Shown piece by piece: positions 9,064-18,930 of a DNA stretch of 64,000 nt; the first letter of the stretch is position 1, and each line of letters opens with the position of its first letter. The notes beneath the pieces are model-generated. The model worked only from the letters and a program-made list of their open reading frames with translations, was not told the DNA's origin and made no database searches. The translations under genes and the position numbers were made by a program. The stretch is from Natronocella acetinitrilica (GTDB lineage Bacteria; Pseudomonadota; Gammaproteobacteria; Nitrococcales; Aquisalimonadaceae), in the NCBI RefSeq assembly GCF_024170285.1, contig NZ_JALJXV010000005.1, positions 62,001 to 126,000 on the forward strand, written 5' to 3'.

Positions 9064-10235
9064 TGACGGAGGCTCGCCACGGTCTCGTCGACACAGAACT
9101 GGCGGATCAGCGTCCGCAGACGATCCACGGTGGGCTGCAGTCGATCCTCCAGCAGGAACTCATCGGGCTGATGCGCCTGGTCAATATCTCCGGGGCCCAT
9201 GATGACCACGTCCATGCCCAGGTCGCGGAAGAACGGACCTTCGGTGCCGAAGGGTACCGCCTGCGCCTCACTGCCGGTCAGCGCTTCCGTGGCACGCACG
9301 ATCTCGGCACCGGCAAGGGTCTCCATGGCCGGCAGACCGGGAAACAGTGGTACCACCTCGATCTGCAGCGACAGATCGCCCAGGGCGCGCACCACCCGTT
9401 GCCCAAGCGTGGTCCGCAACTCCTCGATGGACATGCCGGGCAGGGGCCGGATATCGATTTGCAGCTCGCAGCTTGCGCAGATGCGGTTCGGATTGTCGCC
9501 GCCGTGAATATGCCCGAGGTTCATGGTGGGCACCGGTACCGAAAAGCGCGGATCTATGTGCCGGGACTGCAACTGCTGTCGCCAGGCGATGATATCGTTC
9601 AGCACCCGCACCATGCCCTCCAGGGCACTGGCGCCAAAGGATGGATCGCTGGAGTGCCCGGATCGACCGCGAATGCGGATGGACTCCATCATCACACCCT
9701 TGTGCACATTCACCGGCTTCATGCCGGTGGGCTCGCCAATGACAGCATGGCGACCCAACCGTTTCTCGGCGTCCACCAGCGCCTTGGCACCGGTCATGCC
9801 ACTTTCCTCGTCGGCGGTGGCAAGAATCACCAGCGGGCGGCGCATGTCTTCGGGGCGATAGTCGCGGGCCGCTTCAATGGCCAGCGCCAGAAAGGCTTTC
9901 ATGTCCGACGTGCCGAGGCCGTAGAGGCGACCATCACGCCGGCTCAGTTTGAAGGGGTCGCTGCTCCAGCCCGAGTCATCGAAGGGCACGGTATCGGTAT
10001 GCCCGGCAAGCACGAGCCCCCCCTCCCCACGACCCAGGGTGGCGATCAGGTTCACCTTGCCCGGGTCACTGGGAACCTGCTGGAATTCGATGGCAAAGCC
10101 CAATGGTTCCAGCCACTCGGCAAGGCGTTCCACCACCGGGCGATTGCTCTGGTCCAGGGACGGGTTGACGCTGCTGACCGACGGAATGGCGATCAGATCC
10201 TGGATCATGTGCATCAGCGACGGCGTTGCGGCCAT
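9060..10235 (-). CDS. argE: Acetylornithine deacetylase ArgE
   Basis: 391 residues of the M20 dinuclear metallohydrolase family. Metal and catalytic motifs: AGHTDTVPFD (His), GLGTSDMKAF (bridging Asp), ATADEESGMTGA (catalytic and ligand Glu), VIGEPTG, and the last histidine in DQAHQPDEF. It removes the acetyl group from N-acetylornithine to give ornithine. argE and argA together show the linear, non-recycling arginine pathway, which fits the presence of a true ArgA. The related DapE is less likely because of pairing with argA and the overall pattern. Transcribed before argA with a four-base overlap. Confidence 0.92.
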   Translation of the reverse strand: MAATPSLMHMIQDLIAIPSVSSVNPSLDQSNRPVVERLAEWLEPLGFAIEFQQVPSDPGKVNLIATLGRGEGGLVLAGHTDTVPFDDSGWSSDPFKLSRRDGRLYGLGTSDMKAFLALAIEAARDYRPEDMRRPLVILATADEESGMTGAKALVDAEKRLGRHAVIGEPTGMKPVNVHKGVMMESIRIRGRSGHSSDPSFGASALEGMVRVLNDIIAWRQQLQSRHIDPRFSVPVPTMNLGHIHGGDNPNRICASCELQIDIRPLPGMSIEELRTTLGQRVVRALGDLSLQIEVVPLFPGLPAMETLAGAEIVRATEALTGSEAQAVPFGTEGPFFRDLGMDVVIMGPGDIDQAHQPDEFLLEDRLQPTVDRLRTLIRQFCVDETVASLRQ

Positions 10236-10269
10236 GGGTATCCTCCCGGTGTGTGGGCGCGACTTCGCC

Positions 10270-10944
10270 CTACAGGCTACCCGAACTCCAGCTGTTACGG
10301 CGACGCCAACCGAGCTTGGGCAGAATCAGCCCCAGGAGCAGACCGAAGAACAGTACGAAACCGCCCACCAGAAACCAGCGCTGGTCGTTGCGATCCTGTA
10401 GCCGGTCGATTTCGTGGGTGAGATCCTGGATCTCGCGCTGCAGGTCAATCACCTGCTTGCGCATTTCCTGGTTCTCGTCGTGGAGTTGCAGACCCTGCTG
10501 CGCCTGCTCCACCTGCCGGCCGAGGGTATCCCGCTCACTGGTGGTCTCGGTCAGCGCCGTCTCCAGCATGGACAGGCGTTGCCGTGCCTCTTCCAGATCG
10601 ACGGTGAGTTCTTCGTTGCGGGCCTGCAACTGGGATGCGTTCTGCTGAACGCGATCGAGCTGCGAGCGGGCGCTGGGGGTATCAGTGAGCAGTCGGGTCA
10701 GCACCCAGCCTTCCCGTCCACCACTGAGCTGTACGCGGGTCCAGCCCTGGGAGTCCTCCAATGCAGTGACCGGCGTGCCTGCGGGCACCATCTGCTGAAT
10801 CCGATACTGGTTGCCTGGCCCGGAGCGCATGTCCAGAGCCAGTTCATCGCTGATGTATCGGGTCTGCTGAGCCTGCGTCAGCCCGGGCAAGAGCATGAAA
10901 GCCAGCAACAGCAACAGCAACATAACCAGTCTTGAAGACAACAA
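10270..10944 (-). CDS. YgiM-like SH3-domain membrane protein
   Basis: About 224 residues from TTG 10944, which has an AGGGGG site six bases upstream. ATG 10923 is an alternative but gives a signal peptide without a basic N-terminus. Order: signal peptide ending near LTQAQ, bacterial SH3 domain (RYISDELALDMRSGPGNQYRI through EGWVLTRLLTD, given here as its two ends), a coiled coil of about 100 residues, and one transmembrane helix (FVLFFGLLLGLILPKL) before a short basic cytoplasmic tail. This is the TIGR04211 / E. coli YgiM layout. SH3b domains commonly bind cell wall, and the molecular role is unknown. Its own promoter appears at 10998-11025. Confidence 0.85.
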   Translation of the reverse strand: MLSSRLVMLLLLLLAFMLLPGLTQAQQTRYISDELALDMRSGPGNQYRIQQMVPAGTPVTALEDSQGWTRVQLSGGREGWVLTRLLTDTPSARSQLDRVQQNASQLQARNEELTVDLEEARQRLSMLETALTETTSERDTLGRQVEQAQQGLQLHDENQEMRKQVIDLQREIQDLTHEIDRLQDRNDQRWFLVGGFVLFFGLLLGLILPKLGWRRRNSWSSGSL

Positions 10945-10997
10945 TTCAAACCCCCTGCACTGCGGGATACCAGGGCTCCCGCCGAAAAAGTGCCTCG

Positions 10998-11025
10998 ATT
11001 GTAGCGGCTGCCCGACACCCCGCAA
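10998..11025 (-). promoter_or_regulatory. Predicted sigma-70 promoter for the YgiM-like gene
   Basis: On the minus strand, TTGCGG (11020-11025) and TACAAT (10998-11003) are separated by 16 bases. Transcription should begin near 10991 and give a leader of about 47 bases before TTG 10944. The -10 hexamer differs from consensus at one base and the -35 at two. The position in the divergent gap before rlmI supports it. Confidence 0.55.
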
Positions 11026-11115
11026 GGTGACGCTGACGAACGACAGACAAACTGTCACCAGTATGCAGGACACAGGTAGACTGTGCGCCCCGAGCTGACC
11101 CAGGGACACACCAAC

Positions 11116-12327
11116 ATGACCGAGAATACTCCATCCTTGTGGCTGAAGCGCGGCGAGGAACGGCGGCTGCGCGCAGGGCATCTGTGGATTTTCGGCAATG
11201 AGGTGGATACGGCGCGCTCGGCGCTGAACGAACTGCCGCCGGGCACGCCTGTGGTGATACGCACCAATGCGGGGAAGGCGCTGGGCACCGGATACGCCAA
11301 CCCTCACTCGCTCATCGCCGGACGACTGATCAGCCGCGATCCGGAGCGCCTGCTGGACGAGTCGCTGCTGGTACACCGACTGAACCTGGCGCTGGCGGCA
11401 CGGCGGCGCCACTTCGCCAGCGATCACTATCGGCTGATTCACGGCGATGCCGACGGCCTCTCTGGCCTGGTTATTGACCGTTACGGCGACGTCTGCGTGG
11501 TGCAGCCCAACACCGCCGGAATGGAACTGGCGCTGGATGCCATCATCCGCGCGCTGCAACGGGCAGTGGCACCGTCCGCCATCCTTATCCGCGCCGACAG
11601 TGGATTGCGTGTGCTTGAGGGGCTGGAGAGCTATGTTCGCTGGGCGGAGGGAGAGCCCCGGGAATTTCTCGAACTGGAGGAGAACGGCTGCCGCTTCCGC
11701 GTCTCGGCAACCGAGGGGCAGAAAACCGGCTGGTACTACGACCATCGGGCCAACCGTGCCCGGCTGGCGCCCTACGTGCGAGGCCTGCGGGTACTGGACG
11801 TGTTCTCTTATGTCGGTGGCTGGGGCGTGCAGGCGCTGGCGGCGGGGGCGTCTGCGGTCACCTGTATCGACAGCTCCGCTGCAGCGTTGGACCGGGCCCA
11901 GGAAAACGCGGCACTCAATGGTGTGGGCGAGGGGCTGACGGCCGTCGAGGGCGACGCCTTCGAGGCGCTGCAGGCCCTGCGGGAAGAGCGCGAGCGCTAT
12001 GACGTGGTGATTCTGGACCCACCGGCTTTCGTCAAGCGGCGCAAGGATCTGCGCAATGGTCTCGCCGGCTACCGACGACTCAATCAGCTTGCCATGCAGG
12101 TTCTGGACAAGGACGGCATCCTGGTCAGCGCCTCGTGCTCATCCCACGTCTCTGCCGACGATCTGTTGAAGGAGGTGCTGGGTGGCGCCCGACACCTTGA
12201 CCGCAGCCTGCAGATTCAGGAGTACGGCGGCCACGCTCCGGACCACCCGGAACACCCCGCCATTCCGGAAACCCGCTACCTGAAGGCCTGGTACTGCCGG
12301 GTGCTGCCGGCCTGGAGCACACCCTAG
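11116..12327 (+). CDS. rlmI: 23S rRNA (cytosine1962-C5)-methyltransferase RlmI
   Basis: 403 residues from ATG 11116; the frame is open from GTG 11083, but the family begins at SLWLKRGEERRLRAGHLWIF. An N-terminal PUA domain (about 1-80) is followed by a central EEHEE-like segment and a C-terminal Rossmann methyltransferase. Motifs: SAM loop LDVFSYVGGWGVQAL, LDPPAFVKRRKDLRNG, and the catalytic cysteine region SASCSSHVS. The enzyme methylates C5 of C1962 in 23S rRNA. It is divergent from the SH3-domain gene, and the palindromic element at 12338 begins 11 bases after its stop. Confidence 0.92.
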   Translation: MTENTPSLWLKRGEERRLRAGHLWIFGNEVDTARSALNELPPGTPVVIRTNAGKALGTGYANPHSLIAGRLISRDPERLLDESLLVHRLNLALAARRRHFASDHYRLIHGDADGLSGLVIDRYGDVCVVQPNTAGMELALDAIIRALQRAVAPSAILIRADSGLRVLEGLESYVRWAEGEPREFLELEENGCRFRVSATEGQKTGWYYDHRANRARLAPYVRGLRVLDVFSYVGGWGVQALAAGASAVTCIDSSAAALDRAQENAALNGVGEGLTAVEGDAFEALQALREERERYDVVILDPPAFVKRRKDLRNGLAGYRRLNQLAMQVLDKDGILVSASCSSHVSADDLLKEVLGGARHLDRSLQIQEYGGHAPDHPEHPAIPETRYLKAWYCRVLPAWSTP

Positions 12328-12337
12328 AAGGGAACCG

Positions 12338-12469
12338 GTGGTTTGGTGGATCAGGGGTGGGTGAGACGGTCAGAGACACGCCGTAAACCCATCCATGGGG
12401 GCTCGACAGCGACATCCATGTCGCTGACGGTCTCTGACCGTCTCACCCACCCCTGATCCACCAAACCAC
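12338..12469. repeat. 132-bp palindromic element with perfect 40-bp arms
   Basis: 12338-12377 is the exact reverse complement of 12430-12469 (40 of 40 bases). Inside the 52-base centre are two smaller hairpins that share the core CATCCATG: CCCAT-cc-ATGGG at 12388-12399 and CAGCGACAT-cc-ATGTCGCTG at 12407-12426. As RNA or extruded DNA it would form a long stem capped by two hairpins. It fills most of the gap between rlmI and lgt and has no T-run. It resembles the repeated intergenic palindromes (REP/MITE-like) of many gammaproteobacteria. No second copy was noticed in this window. Confidence 0.95.
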
Positions 12470-12534
12470 AACCAACCATCCGGCAAGGATATAGGTCTTT
12501 CCCCGGGACGCCGCTGCCTCTACCATTGCCAACC

Positions 12535-13329
12535 ATGCTCACCTATCCCGACATCGATCCAGTCGCCATCAGCCTCGGCCCCGTGGCAATCCACTGGTAC
12601 GGACTCATGTACCTGTTCGGCTTCATTGCCGGCTGGTGGCTGGGCTGGGTCAGGGCAGCGCGCCCCGACACACCGTTGCAACCGCCCCAGGTGGCGGACC
12701 TGCTGTTCTACGTGGCCTTCGGCATCATCGCTGGGGGTCGGCTGGGATACATCCTGTTTTACGACACCGCCAACGTGCTGGCCGATCCGCTGCGGCTGAT
12801 CCGCGTCTGGGAAGGCGGCATGAGCTTCCACGGCGGGCTGATCGGCGTACTCATCGGTTGCTGGCTGTACGCACGGAAGCTCGGCATCGGCTTCATGCAG
12901 CTGATGGACTTCGTCGCCCCCCTGGTGCCAGTGGGGCTCGGTCTGGGACGCATTGGCAATTTCATCAACGGAGAACTCTGGGGCAAGCCCACCGAGGTCG
13001 CCTGGGGTATGGTCTACCCGCCCCTGGGCGAAGTGGCGCGGCACCCATCGCAGCTCTACCAGTTTCTGCTGGAAGGGGTGGTCTTGTTCACGGTGCTGTG
13101 GCTCTACTCGGCCAAGCCGCGCCCGACCATGGCAGTGTCCGGACTGTTCCTGGCGCTGTACGGCACGTTCCGCTTCATTGTCGAATTCGTGCGCCTGCCA
13201 GACGCGCATATCGGCTACCTGGCGTTTGGCTGGGTCACCATGGGGCAGGTGCTGTCCCTGCCCATGATCCTGCTCGGCCTGATTCTGCTCGCGGTAGCAT
13301 ACCGTGGGGCAGCATCGGCCAAGGTCTGA
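12535..13329 (+). CDS. lgt: Prolipoprotein diacylglyceryl transferase Lgt
   Basis: 264 residues from ATG 12535, the usual length, with about seven transmembrane helices. Family marks: an N-terminal [16 protein letters not shown], the essential HGG in MSFHGGLIG, and the signature [16 protein letters not shown]. Lgt moves the diacylglyceryl group of phosphatidylglycerol onto the lipobox cysteine, the first step for every lipoprotein in this window. It is followed after seven bases by thyA and then folA. This lgt-thyA-folA order is common in gammaproteobacteria. Confidence 0.96.
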   Translation: MLTYPDIDPVAISLGPVAIHWYGLMYLFGFIAGWWLGWVRAARPDTPLQPPQVADLLFYVAFGIIAGGRLGYILFYDTANVLADPLRLIRVWEGGMSFHGGLIGVLIGCWLYARKLGIGFMQLMDFVAPLVPVGLGLGRIGNFINGELWGKPTEVAWGMVYPPLGEVARHPSQLYQFLLEGVVLFTVLWLYSAKPRPTMAVSGLFLALYGTFRFIVEFVRLPDAHIGYLAFGWVTMGQVLSLPMILLGLILLAVAYRGAASAKV

Positions 13330-13336
13330 GGAAACC

Positions 13337-14131
<795 letters not shown>

Positions 14132-14142
14132 CGGGAGGCGGG

Positions 14143-14637
14143 ATGATTTCTCTGATCGCGGCATTGAATCGAAACCATGTGATCGGCCGGGACAACGCCC
14201 TGCCCTGGCACGCCCCCGCCGACCTGCGGCACTTCCGGCAGGTGACCATGGGCAAGCCCATGATCATGGGGCGCCGTAACCATGAATCCATAGGCCGCGC
14301 CCTGCCCGGCCGCAAGAATATCGTGCTCACCCGCGACCCACTCTACGTGGCCGACGGCTGCCAGGTGGCGAACAGCGTCGATCAGGCCCTGGCGCTGGCC
14401 GAGGGTGCCGACGAGGTGATGATCATCGGCGGGGCAGAGATCTATGCCCTGTTCATGCCCCGCGTCGATCGCATGTACCTCACCTGGGTGGATAATAACG
14501 AGGCCGGCGACACCCACTTCCCGCCCTTCGACGCGACGGCCTGGTCCGTCATTGACGAGCGACAAGTGCCCGCCAACGCGGACTCCCCCTTCGCGCTTAC
14601 ATTCCAGACCCTAGAAGCTATTGCAACAGGCAGGTAA
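14143..14637 (+). CDS. folA: Dihydrofolate reductase FolA
   Basis: 164 residues. ATG 14143 follows a GGGAGG site. Marks of bacterial DHFR: ISLIAALNRNHVIG, LPWHAPADLRHFR with the catalytic acid Asp, MGRRNHESIGRALPGR, and the NADPH-binding IIGGAEIY. It reduces the dihydrofolate made by ThyA to tetrahydrofolate with NADPH. It is last in the lgt-thyA-folA set. Its 3' end overlaps the -35 region proposed for the downstream merR gene. Confidence 0.97.
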   Translation: MISLIAALNRNHVIGRDNALPWHAPADLRHFRQVTMGKPMIMGRRNHESIGRALPGRKNIVLTRDPLYVADGCQVANSVDQALALAEGADEVMIIGGAEIYALFMPRVDRMYLTWVDNNEAGDTHFPPFDATAWSVIDERQVPANADSPFALTFQTLEAIATGR

Positions 14638-14651
14638 AAAACTGATACAAT
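14621..14651 (+). promoter_or_regulatory. Candidate MerR-type promoter before the MerR/photolyase pair
   Basis: TTGCAA (14621-14626) and TACAAT (14646-14651) are 19 bases apart. That is longer than the usual 17 and is the hallmark spacing of promoters twisted open by MerR-family proteins. Around the -10 is an AT-rich imperfect dyad bounded by ACTG (14641) and CAGT (14661). It could be autoregulated by the MerR protein encoded at 14704. This is inference from spacing and position only. Confidence 0.45.
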
Positions 14652-14703
14652 AATTATACACAGTTGCTGAAGCACCGCGCGGTCAAGCTGAGAGGATCGA
14701 GCA

Positions 14704-15627
14704 TTGAGCAAGGGCCTTTATCCCATTCGCACCATTTCCGCCATGACGGGCGTGAATCCCGTGACGCTGCGGGCATGGGAACGGCGCTACGGGCTGATCC
14801 GCCCGCAACGCACGCCGAAGGGGCACCGGCTCTACACCGAGCGCGACATCGATCGGATTCAGCAGATACTCGTTTTGCTCGAGCGCGGCATTCCCATCAG
14901 CCAGGCTCAGCAGGTGCTCGACGATGATGATGTTGTACTGGAAGAACCCCAGGCCGGCAGCGAGTCCGAAGACACCCTGTCCACCTGGGACGAGCAGAGG
15001 CATCGCTGGCGCGGAGCCCTCGCCAACCTGGATGAACACGCGCTGGATGCCGCATACTCGGAAACCCTCGCACTGTTTCCCGCCGACCTGGTACATGGCC
15101 GATTGCTTCGCCCCTTGCTGGCGGATCTTGCCGCCGAGATCGGCGACGACTCCACAGCTCGGGCCCGCCATCGCTTCCTGACCGCTTTCCTGAAGAATAA
15201 GCTCAGCGCCCGTTTTCACCATCAGGCCGGGCGCGCCACCGGGCCCAAGCTGATTGCCGCGACCGCACCCGGAGAATGCGACGATCTGGCGCTGATGCTC
15301 GCCGCATGCGGTGCGCAGTCTGGCGGCTATCGGGTGGTGCTGCTCGGCGCATCAGTGGACGCAGAGACGCTGGCCGCAGCCGGCGGCCTGTCCCGTAGCG
15401 CAGCCGTTCTGCTATCCGCCCATGCCCCCTCCGCCCCTCCCGGTTTACTCGACGCATTGCGCGGCCTGGAATACCCCGTATTCATGCTTGACGGTGCCGC
15501 CCACTGGGTGACCAACGAGGGCGATGGCGGCAACCTCATCCCGGCGCGGGATGCGACACGACTGCTACAACTCGTTGGCCGGCATGTTCCACCGGCCACT
15601 GTCGGTCGCCAGCGCAGCGTCGGCTAG
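14704..15627 (+). CDS. MerR-family regulator, LitR/MlrA-like
   Basis: 307 residues from TTG 14704, with AGAGGA upstream. Residues about 5-75 form the MerR winged helix: YPIRTISAMTGVNPVTLRAW, then ERRYGL and GHRLYTERDIDRI. The C-terminal part has the helical bundle plus Rossmann layout of cobalamin-sensing CarH/LitR. The B12 motif E-x-H-x-x-G is not intact: it reads E191-C-D193-D-L-A196, so histidine and glycine are both replaced. Photolyase follows three bases after its stop, as in light-response loci of pseudomonads and vibrios. A light or redox regulator of phr is likely, but probably not through a histidine-ligated B12. Confidence 0.85.
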   Translation: MSKGLYPIRTISAMTGVNPVTLRAWERRYGLIRPQRTPKGHRLYTERDIDRIQQILVLLERGIPISQAQQVLDDDDVVLEEPQAGSESEDTLSTWDEQRHRWRGALANLDEHALDAAYSETLALFPADLVHGRLLRPLLADLAAEIGDDSTARARHRFLTAFLKNKLSARFHHQAGRATGPKLIAATAPGECDDLALMLAACGAQSGGYRVVLLGASVDAETLAAAGGLSRSAAVLLSAHAPSAPPGLLDALRGLEYPVFMLDGAAHWVTNEGDGGNLIPARDATRLLQLVGRHVPPATVGRQRSVG

Positions 15628-15630
15628 CAC

Positions 15631-17064
15631 ATGGCCACGGCCCTGATATGGCTGCGGCGCGATCTGCGCCTGGCTGACAATCCGGCGATGATCGCCGCCA
15701 GTCAGCACCGTCACTGCATTCCCGTCTATGTCCACAACCCGGCCGACGAAGGCGACTGGGCACCCGGAGCCGCCAGCCGCTGGTGGTTGCATCACAGCCT
15801 GAAGGCCCTGTCCGCATCACTGGACAAGGCTGGCAGCCGACTGATCATACGCAGCACTCATGACACCCTGGATTGTCTGCGGGCAATCATCAGCGAAACC
15901 GGCGCAGAAGCCCTGTACTGGAATCGGGTGTACGAGCCGGCGCTGATCAAGCGAGATCAGACAATCAAGCTCGCTCTCCGGGAAGACGGTCTGGCGGTGC
16001 ATAGCCTGAATGCAGCCCTGCTGCGGGAGCCCTGGGAAGTGACTCGCCGCGACGGTGGTCACTATCGCGCGTTCACCCCGTTCTGGCGGGCCCTGAGCGC
16101 AATGCCACCTATCGCCCCCGAGCCTGCACCGGAGTTGCCGGCGCCGCCACCGGCCTGGCCCAAAGGGCAGCCTGTCGAGTCGCTTGGGCTGCTGCCAGGC
16201 ATCCCCTGGGATCGCCATTTTCACGATCAGTGGCGGCCCGGTGAAGCCGGGGCCAACGCGGCACTGGAGACCTTTCTGGAGAGTGCCCTGCAGGGCTACG
16301 ATGACGCTCGCGACCGCCCCGGCCAGGCGGGGACATCCAGGTTGTCACCCCACCTCCACTGGGGGGAGATCAGCCCGCGCCAGATCCGGGCAGCCGTCAC
16401 CCGACAACAGCAGGAAACCGTACTCCCCGATCACGACGTCGAGAGCTTTCTGTCGGAGGTCGGCTGGCGGGAATTCGCCCATCACCTGCTGTATCATTTC
16501 CCACACATGCCGCAGGATCCACTCGATGCCAGGTTTCGGCATTTTCCCTGGGCTGCGGACACTGCCGACGCCTTGCGCGCCTGGGAGCGGGGCCGCACCG
16601 GCATTCCCATCGTCGATGCCGGCATGCGTGAACTTTGGGCCATCGGCTGGATGCACAACCGCGTGAGAATGATTGTTGGCTCCCTGCTTACCAAGAACCT
16701 GCGGATTCCCTGGCAAACCGGCGAAGCCTGGTTCTGGGATACCCTGGTGGATGCCGACCTTGCCAGCAACAGCATGGGCTGGCAGTGGATCCAGGGTTGT
16801 GGCGCCGACGCCGCGCCCTATTTCCGGATCTTCAACCCGGTCCGGCAAGGTGAGCGCTTTGACCCCGAAGGCCACTATGTCCGCCGTTGGGTTCCCGAGT
16901 TGCGCGCCTTGCCGGACAAATACCTGCATAGCCCTTGGAGCGCGCCGGAACAGATCCTGCGAGAGGCGGGCGTGCGTCTCGGCGACACCTACCCCAGACC
17001 GCTGGTGGACCTGGCCACATCGCGCAAGGATGCCCTGGCCGCCTATCAGGACATTCGCAGCTGA
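15631..17064 (+). CDS. phrB: Deoxyribodipyrimidine photolyase
   Basis: 477 residues, class I CPD photolyase. The N-terminal antenna-binding Rossmann domain starts LIWLRRDLRLADNPA. The C-terminal FAD-binding helical domain contains TSRLSPHLHWGEISP, VGWREFAHHLLYHFP, TGIPIVDAGMREL, WMHNRVRM, and DADLASNSMGWQW with the Trp electron-transfer region. It splits cyclobutane pyrimidine dimers using blue light. It is encoded directly behind the MerR regulator (three-base gap), so the two are one transcript and its expression is presumably light- or stress-controlled. The SulP gene follows closely. Confidence 0.94.
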   Translation: MATALIWLRRDLRLADNPAMIAASQHRHCIPVYVHNPADEGDWAPGAASRWWLHHSLKALSASLDKAGSRLIIRSTHDTLDCLRAIISETGAEALYWNRVYEPALIKRDQTIKLALREDGLAVHSLNAALLREPWEVTRRDGGHYRAFTPFWRALSAMPPIAPEPAPELPAPPPAWPKGQPVESLGLLPGIPWDRHFHDQWRPGEAGANAALETFLESALQGYDDARDRPGQAGTSRLSPHLHWGEISPRQIRAAVTRQQQETVLPDHDVESFLSEVGWREFAHHLLYHFPHMPQDPLDARFRHFPWAADTADALRAWERGRTGIPIVDAGMRELWAIGWMHNRVRMIVGSLLTKNLRIPWQTGEAWFWDTLVDADLASNSMGWQWIQGCGADAAPYFRIFNPVRQGERFDPEGHYVRRWVPELRALPDKYLHSPWSAPEQILREAGVRLGDTYPRPLVDLATSRKDALAAYQDIRS

Positions 17065-17082
17065 CCCCATTCATTGCCGGCC

Positions 17083-18831
17083 ATGGCCTGCAGAATGAAA
17101 AGCGTCCGCGCCTTGATTCCCGACTGGATCAGTGAGTGCCGGGGCACCAGTCTGCGCGACGACCTGCTGGCCGGCACCATCACTGCCGTGCTGCTGGTGC
17201 CCCAGGGCATGGCACTGGCCCTGCTGGCAGGGTTGCCTCCGATACTCGGCCTCTACGCCGGCATCCTGCCACCGATTCTCTATGCCCTGTTCGGCTCAAG
17301 CCGCACCATGGCGGTGGGGCCGGCTTCCGTGGCAGCGTTGCTGGTGGCGACAGCACTGGGCGGCCTCGGCCACGCGCCGGGCAGTGCCGAGGCGATCCAG
17401 GGCGCCATCACCCTGGCCGCGCTCAGTGCGGTCATTCTGCTGGCCATGGGGTTCCTGCGCCTGGGCGCGCTGGCGAACTACCTGAGCCATCCGGTGCTGG
17501 CGGGCTTCGTCAGTGGCGCCGCCCTGGTGATCATATTCAGTCAGCTGCCGCAGCTGACCGGCGTGGCATTACCCAGGGATGCTGCCTTGCCGGAGCAGCT
17601 GATGGCACTCATCAACGGCCTCGCGGGGCTGCAGCCGCCTCTGCTGCTCATGGGCGGCTGCGGGATGATCCTGCTGTTTCTGGCACGCACGCCGCTGGTT
17701 CTACTACTGCAGAAAATGGGGCTGCAAGCCGGGCCGGCAAAACTGTTGTCCCGCTGCGCACCGCTGATGATCGTGCTGCTGGCCACGGGGCTCACGGCAT
17801 TGCTGGGCCTGGAACGACTCGGCATACCGGTGGTGGGTGATATCCCTGCCGGACTGCCGCAGCCTTCACTGGATTTTCTGCACCTGACCGACTGGCGTGC
17901 ACTGCTTCCCGCAGCCCTGGTGATCAGCATCATCGGTTACGTGGAAAGCGTGTCCGTGGCCAAGGCACTCGCCTGGCGGCGTCGGCAGCGGATTGATCCC
18001 AACCGGGAACTGCTGGCCCTGGGTGCCGCCAATGCCGGCGCGGCCTTCAGCGGTACCATGCCGGTGGCAGGAGGCTTCGCCCGCTCGGTGGTCAACTTCG
18101 ATGCCGGCGCCAGAACCCAGTTCGCCGGTATCGTCACCGCCCTGCTGGTGGCCCTCACCGCGCTCTTTCTCACCCCACTGTTCCAGTCCCTGCCCCTACC
18201 CATCCTGGCTGCACTGATCGTGGTGGCGGTCATTCCGCTGATCGATCTGCATACCTTCCGCGCAGCCTGGCACTACGACAAGGCGGACGGGCTGGCCATG
18301 CTGATCACCTTCCTTGGCGTGGTGCTGGTGGACATCGAGATGGGCCTCCTCGCCGGTCTCTGCCTGTCGGTAATCGCGCTGCTCTGGCGCACCAGCCACC
18401 CCCACGTCGCCGTGGTGGGACGGGTGCCGGGCACCGACTATTACCGCAACGTGAGCCGCCACGAGGTGGAAACCTGGCCGAACCTGCTGCTGCTGCGCAT
18501 CGACGAAAGCCTGTATTTCGCCAACACCGCCTATGTGGAACAACTGGTGGGCAACGCCCTTGCCCAGCGACCGGAGGTGCGCCATGTGGTATTGATCTGC
18601 ACGGCGATGAACCATGTGGATCTCAGCGCCGTGGAGACGCTGCAGGGGATGGCGCTGAATCTCCGCGAGGCCGGCGTCACCCTGCATCTGGCCGGGGTGA
18701 AGGGGCCAATCATGGATCGCCTCAGGACCTCCGGCCTGATGGAGGCCCTGGGCGAGGGACATATCTATTTCAATACCGAGCAGGCCGTACTCGATCTCGT
18801 GTCCCAAAACCGAAGTCCGGCGCATTTCTGA
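17083..18831 (+). CDS. SulP-family anion transporter with STAS domain
   Basis: About 582 residues. TTG 17074, ATG 17083 and ATG 17095 are possible starts, and none has a good ribosome site. The N-terminal 420 residues are a multi-helix SulP membrane domain with the family signature LVPQGMALALLAGLPPILGL near residue 40 and later GGFARSVVNFDAGART. The C-terminal 130 or so residues are a cytoplasmic STAS domain (YFANTAYVEQLV, then AMNHVDLSAVETL). Substrates in this family include sulfate, bicarbonate and dicarboxylates; the sequence does not decide which. It follows the photolyase by 18 bases and may be co-transcribed. Confidence 0.88.
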   Translation: MACRMKSVRALIPDWISECRGTSLRDDLLAGTITAVLLVPQGMALALLAGLPPILGLYAGILPPILYALFGSSRTMAVGPASVAALLVATALGGLGHAPGSAEAIQGAITLAALSAVILLAMGFLRLGALANYLSHPVLAGFVSGAALVIIFSQLPQLTGVALPRDAALPEQLMALINGLAGLQPPLLLMGGCGMILLFLARTPLVLLLQKMGLQAGPAKLLSRCAPLMIVLLATGLTALLGLERLGIPVVGDIPAGLPQPSLDFLHLTDWRALLPAALVISIIGYVESVSVAKALAWRRRQRIDPNRELLALGAANAGAAFSGTMPVAGGFARSVVNFDAGARTQFAGIVTALLVALTALFLTPLFQSLPLPILAALIVVAVIPLIDLHTFRAAWHYDKADGLAMLITFLGVVLVDIEMGLLAGLCLSVIALLWRTSHPHVAVVGRVPGTDYYRNVSRHEVETWPNLLLLRIDESLYFANTAYVEQLVGNALAQRPEVRHVVLICTAMNHVDLSAVETLQGMALNLREAGVTLHLAGVKGPIMDRLRTSGLMEALGEGHIYFNTEQAVLDLVSQNRSPAHF

Positions 18832-18930
18832 CCGTGCATCCCTCGCCGTTCGGCCATGCAATTGATCGCACGTCCCGGTCGGGCCAAACTACGCCGCGAC
18901 AGCGTTCACACTGATGGAAGAAAGCAAACA

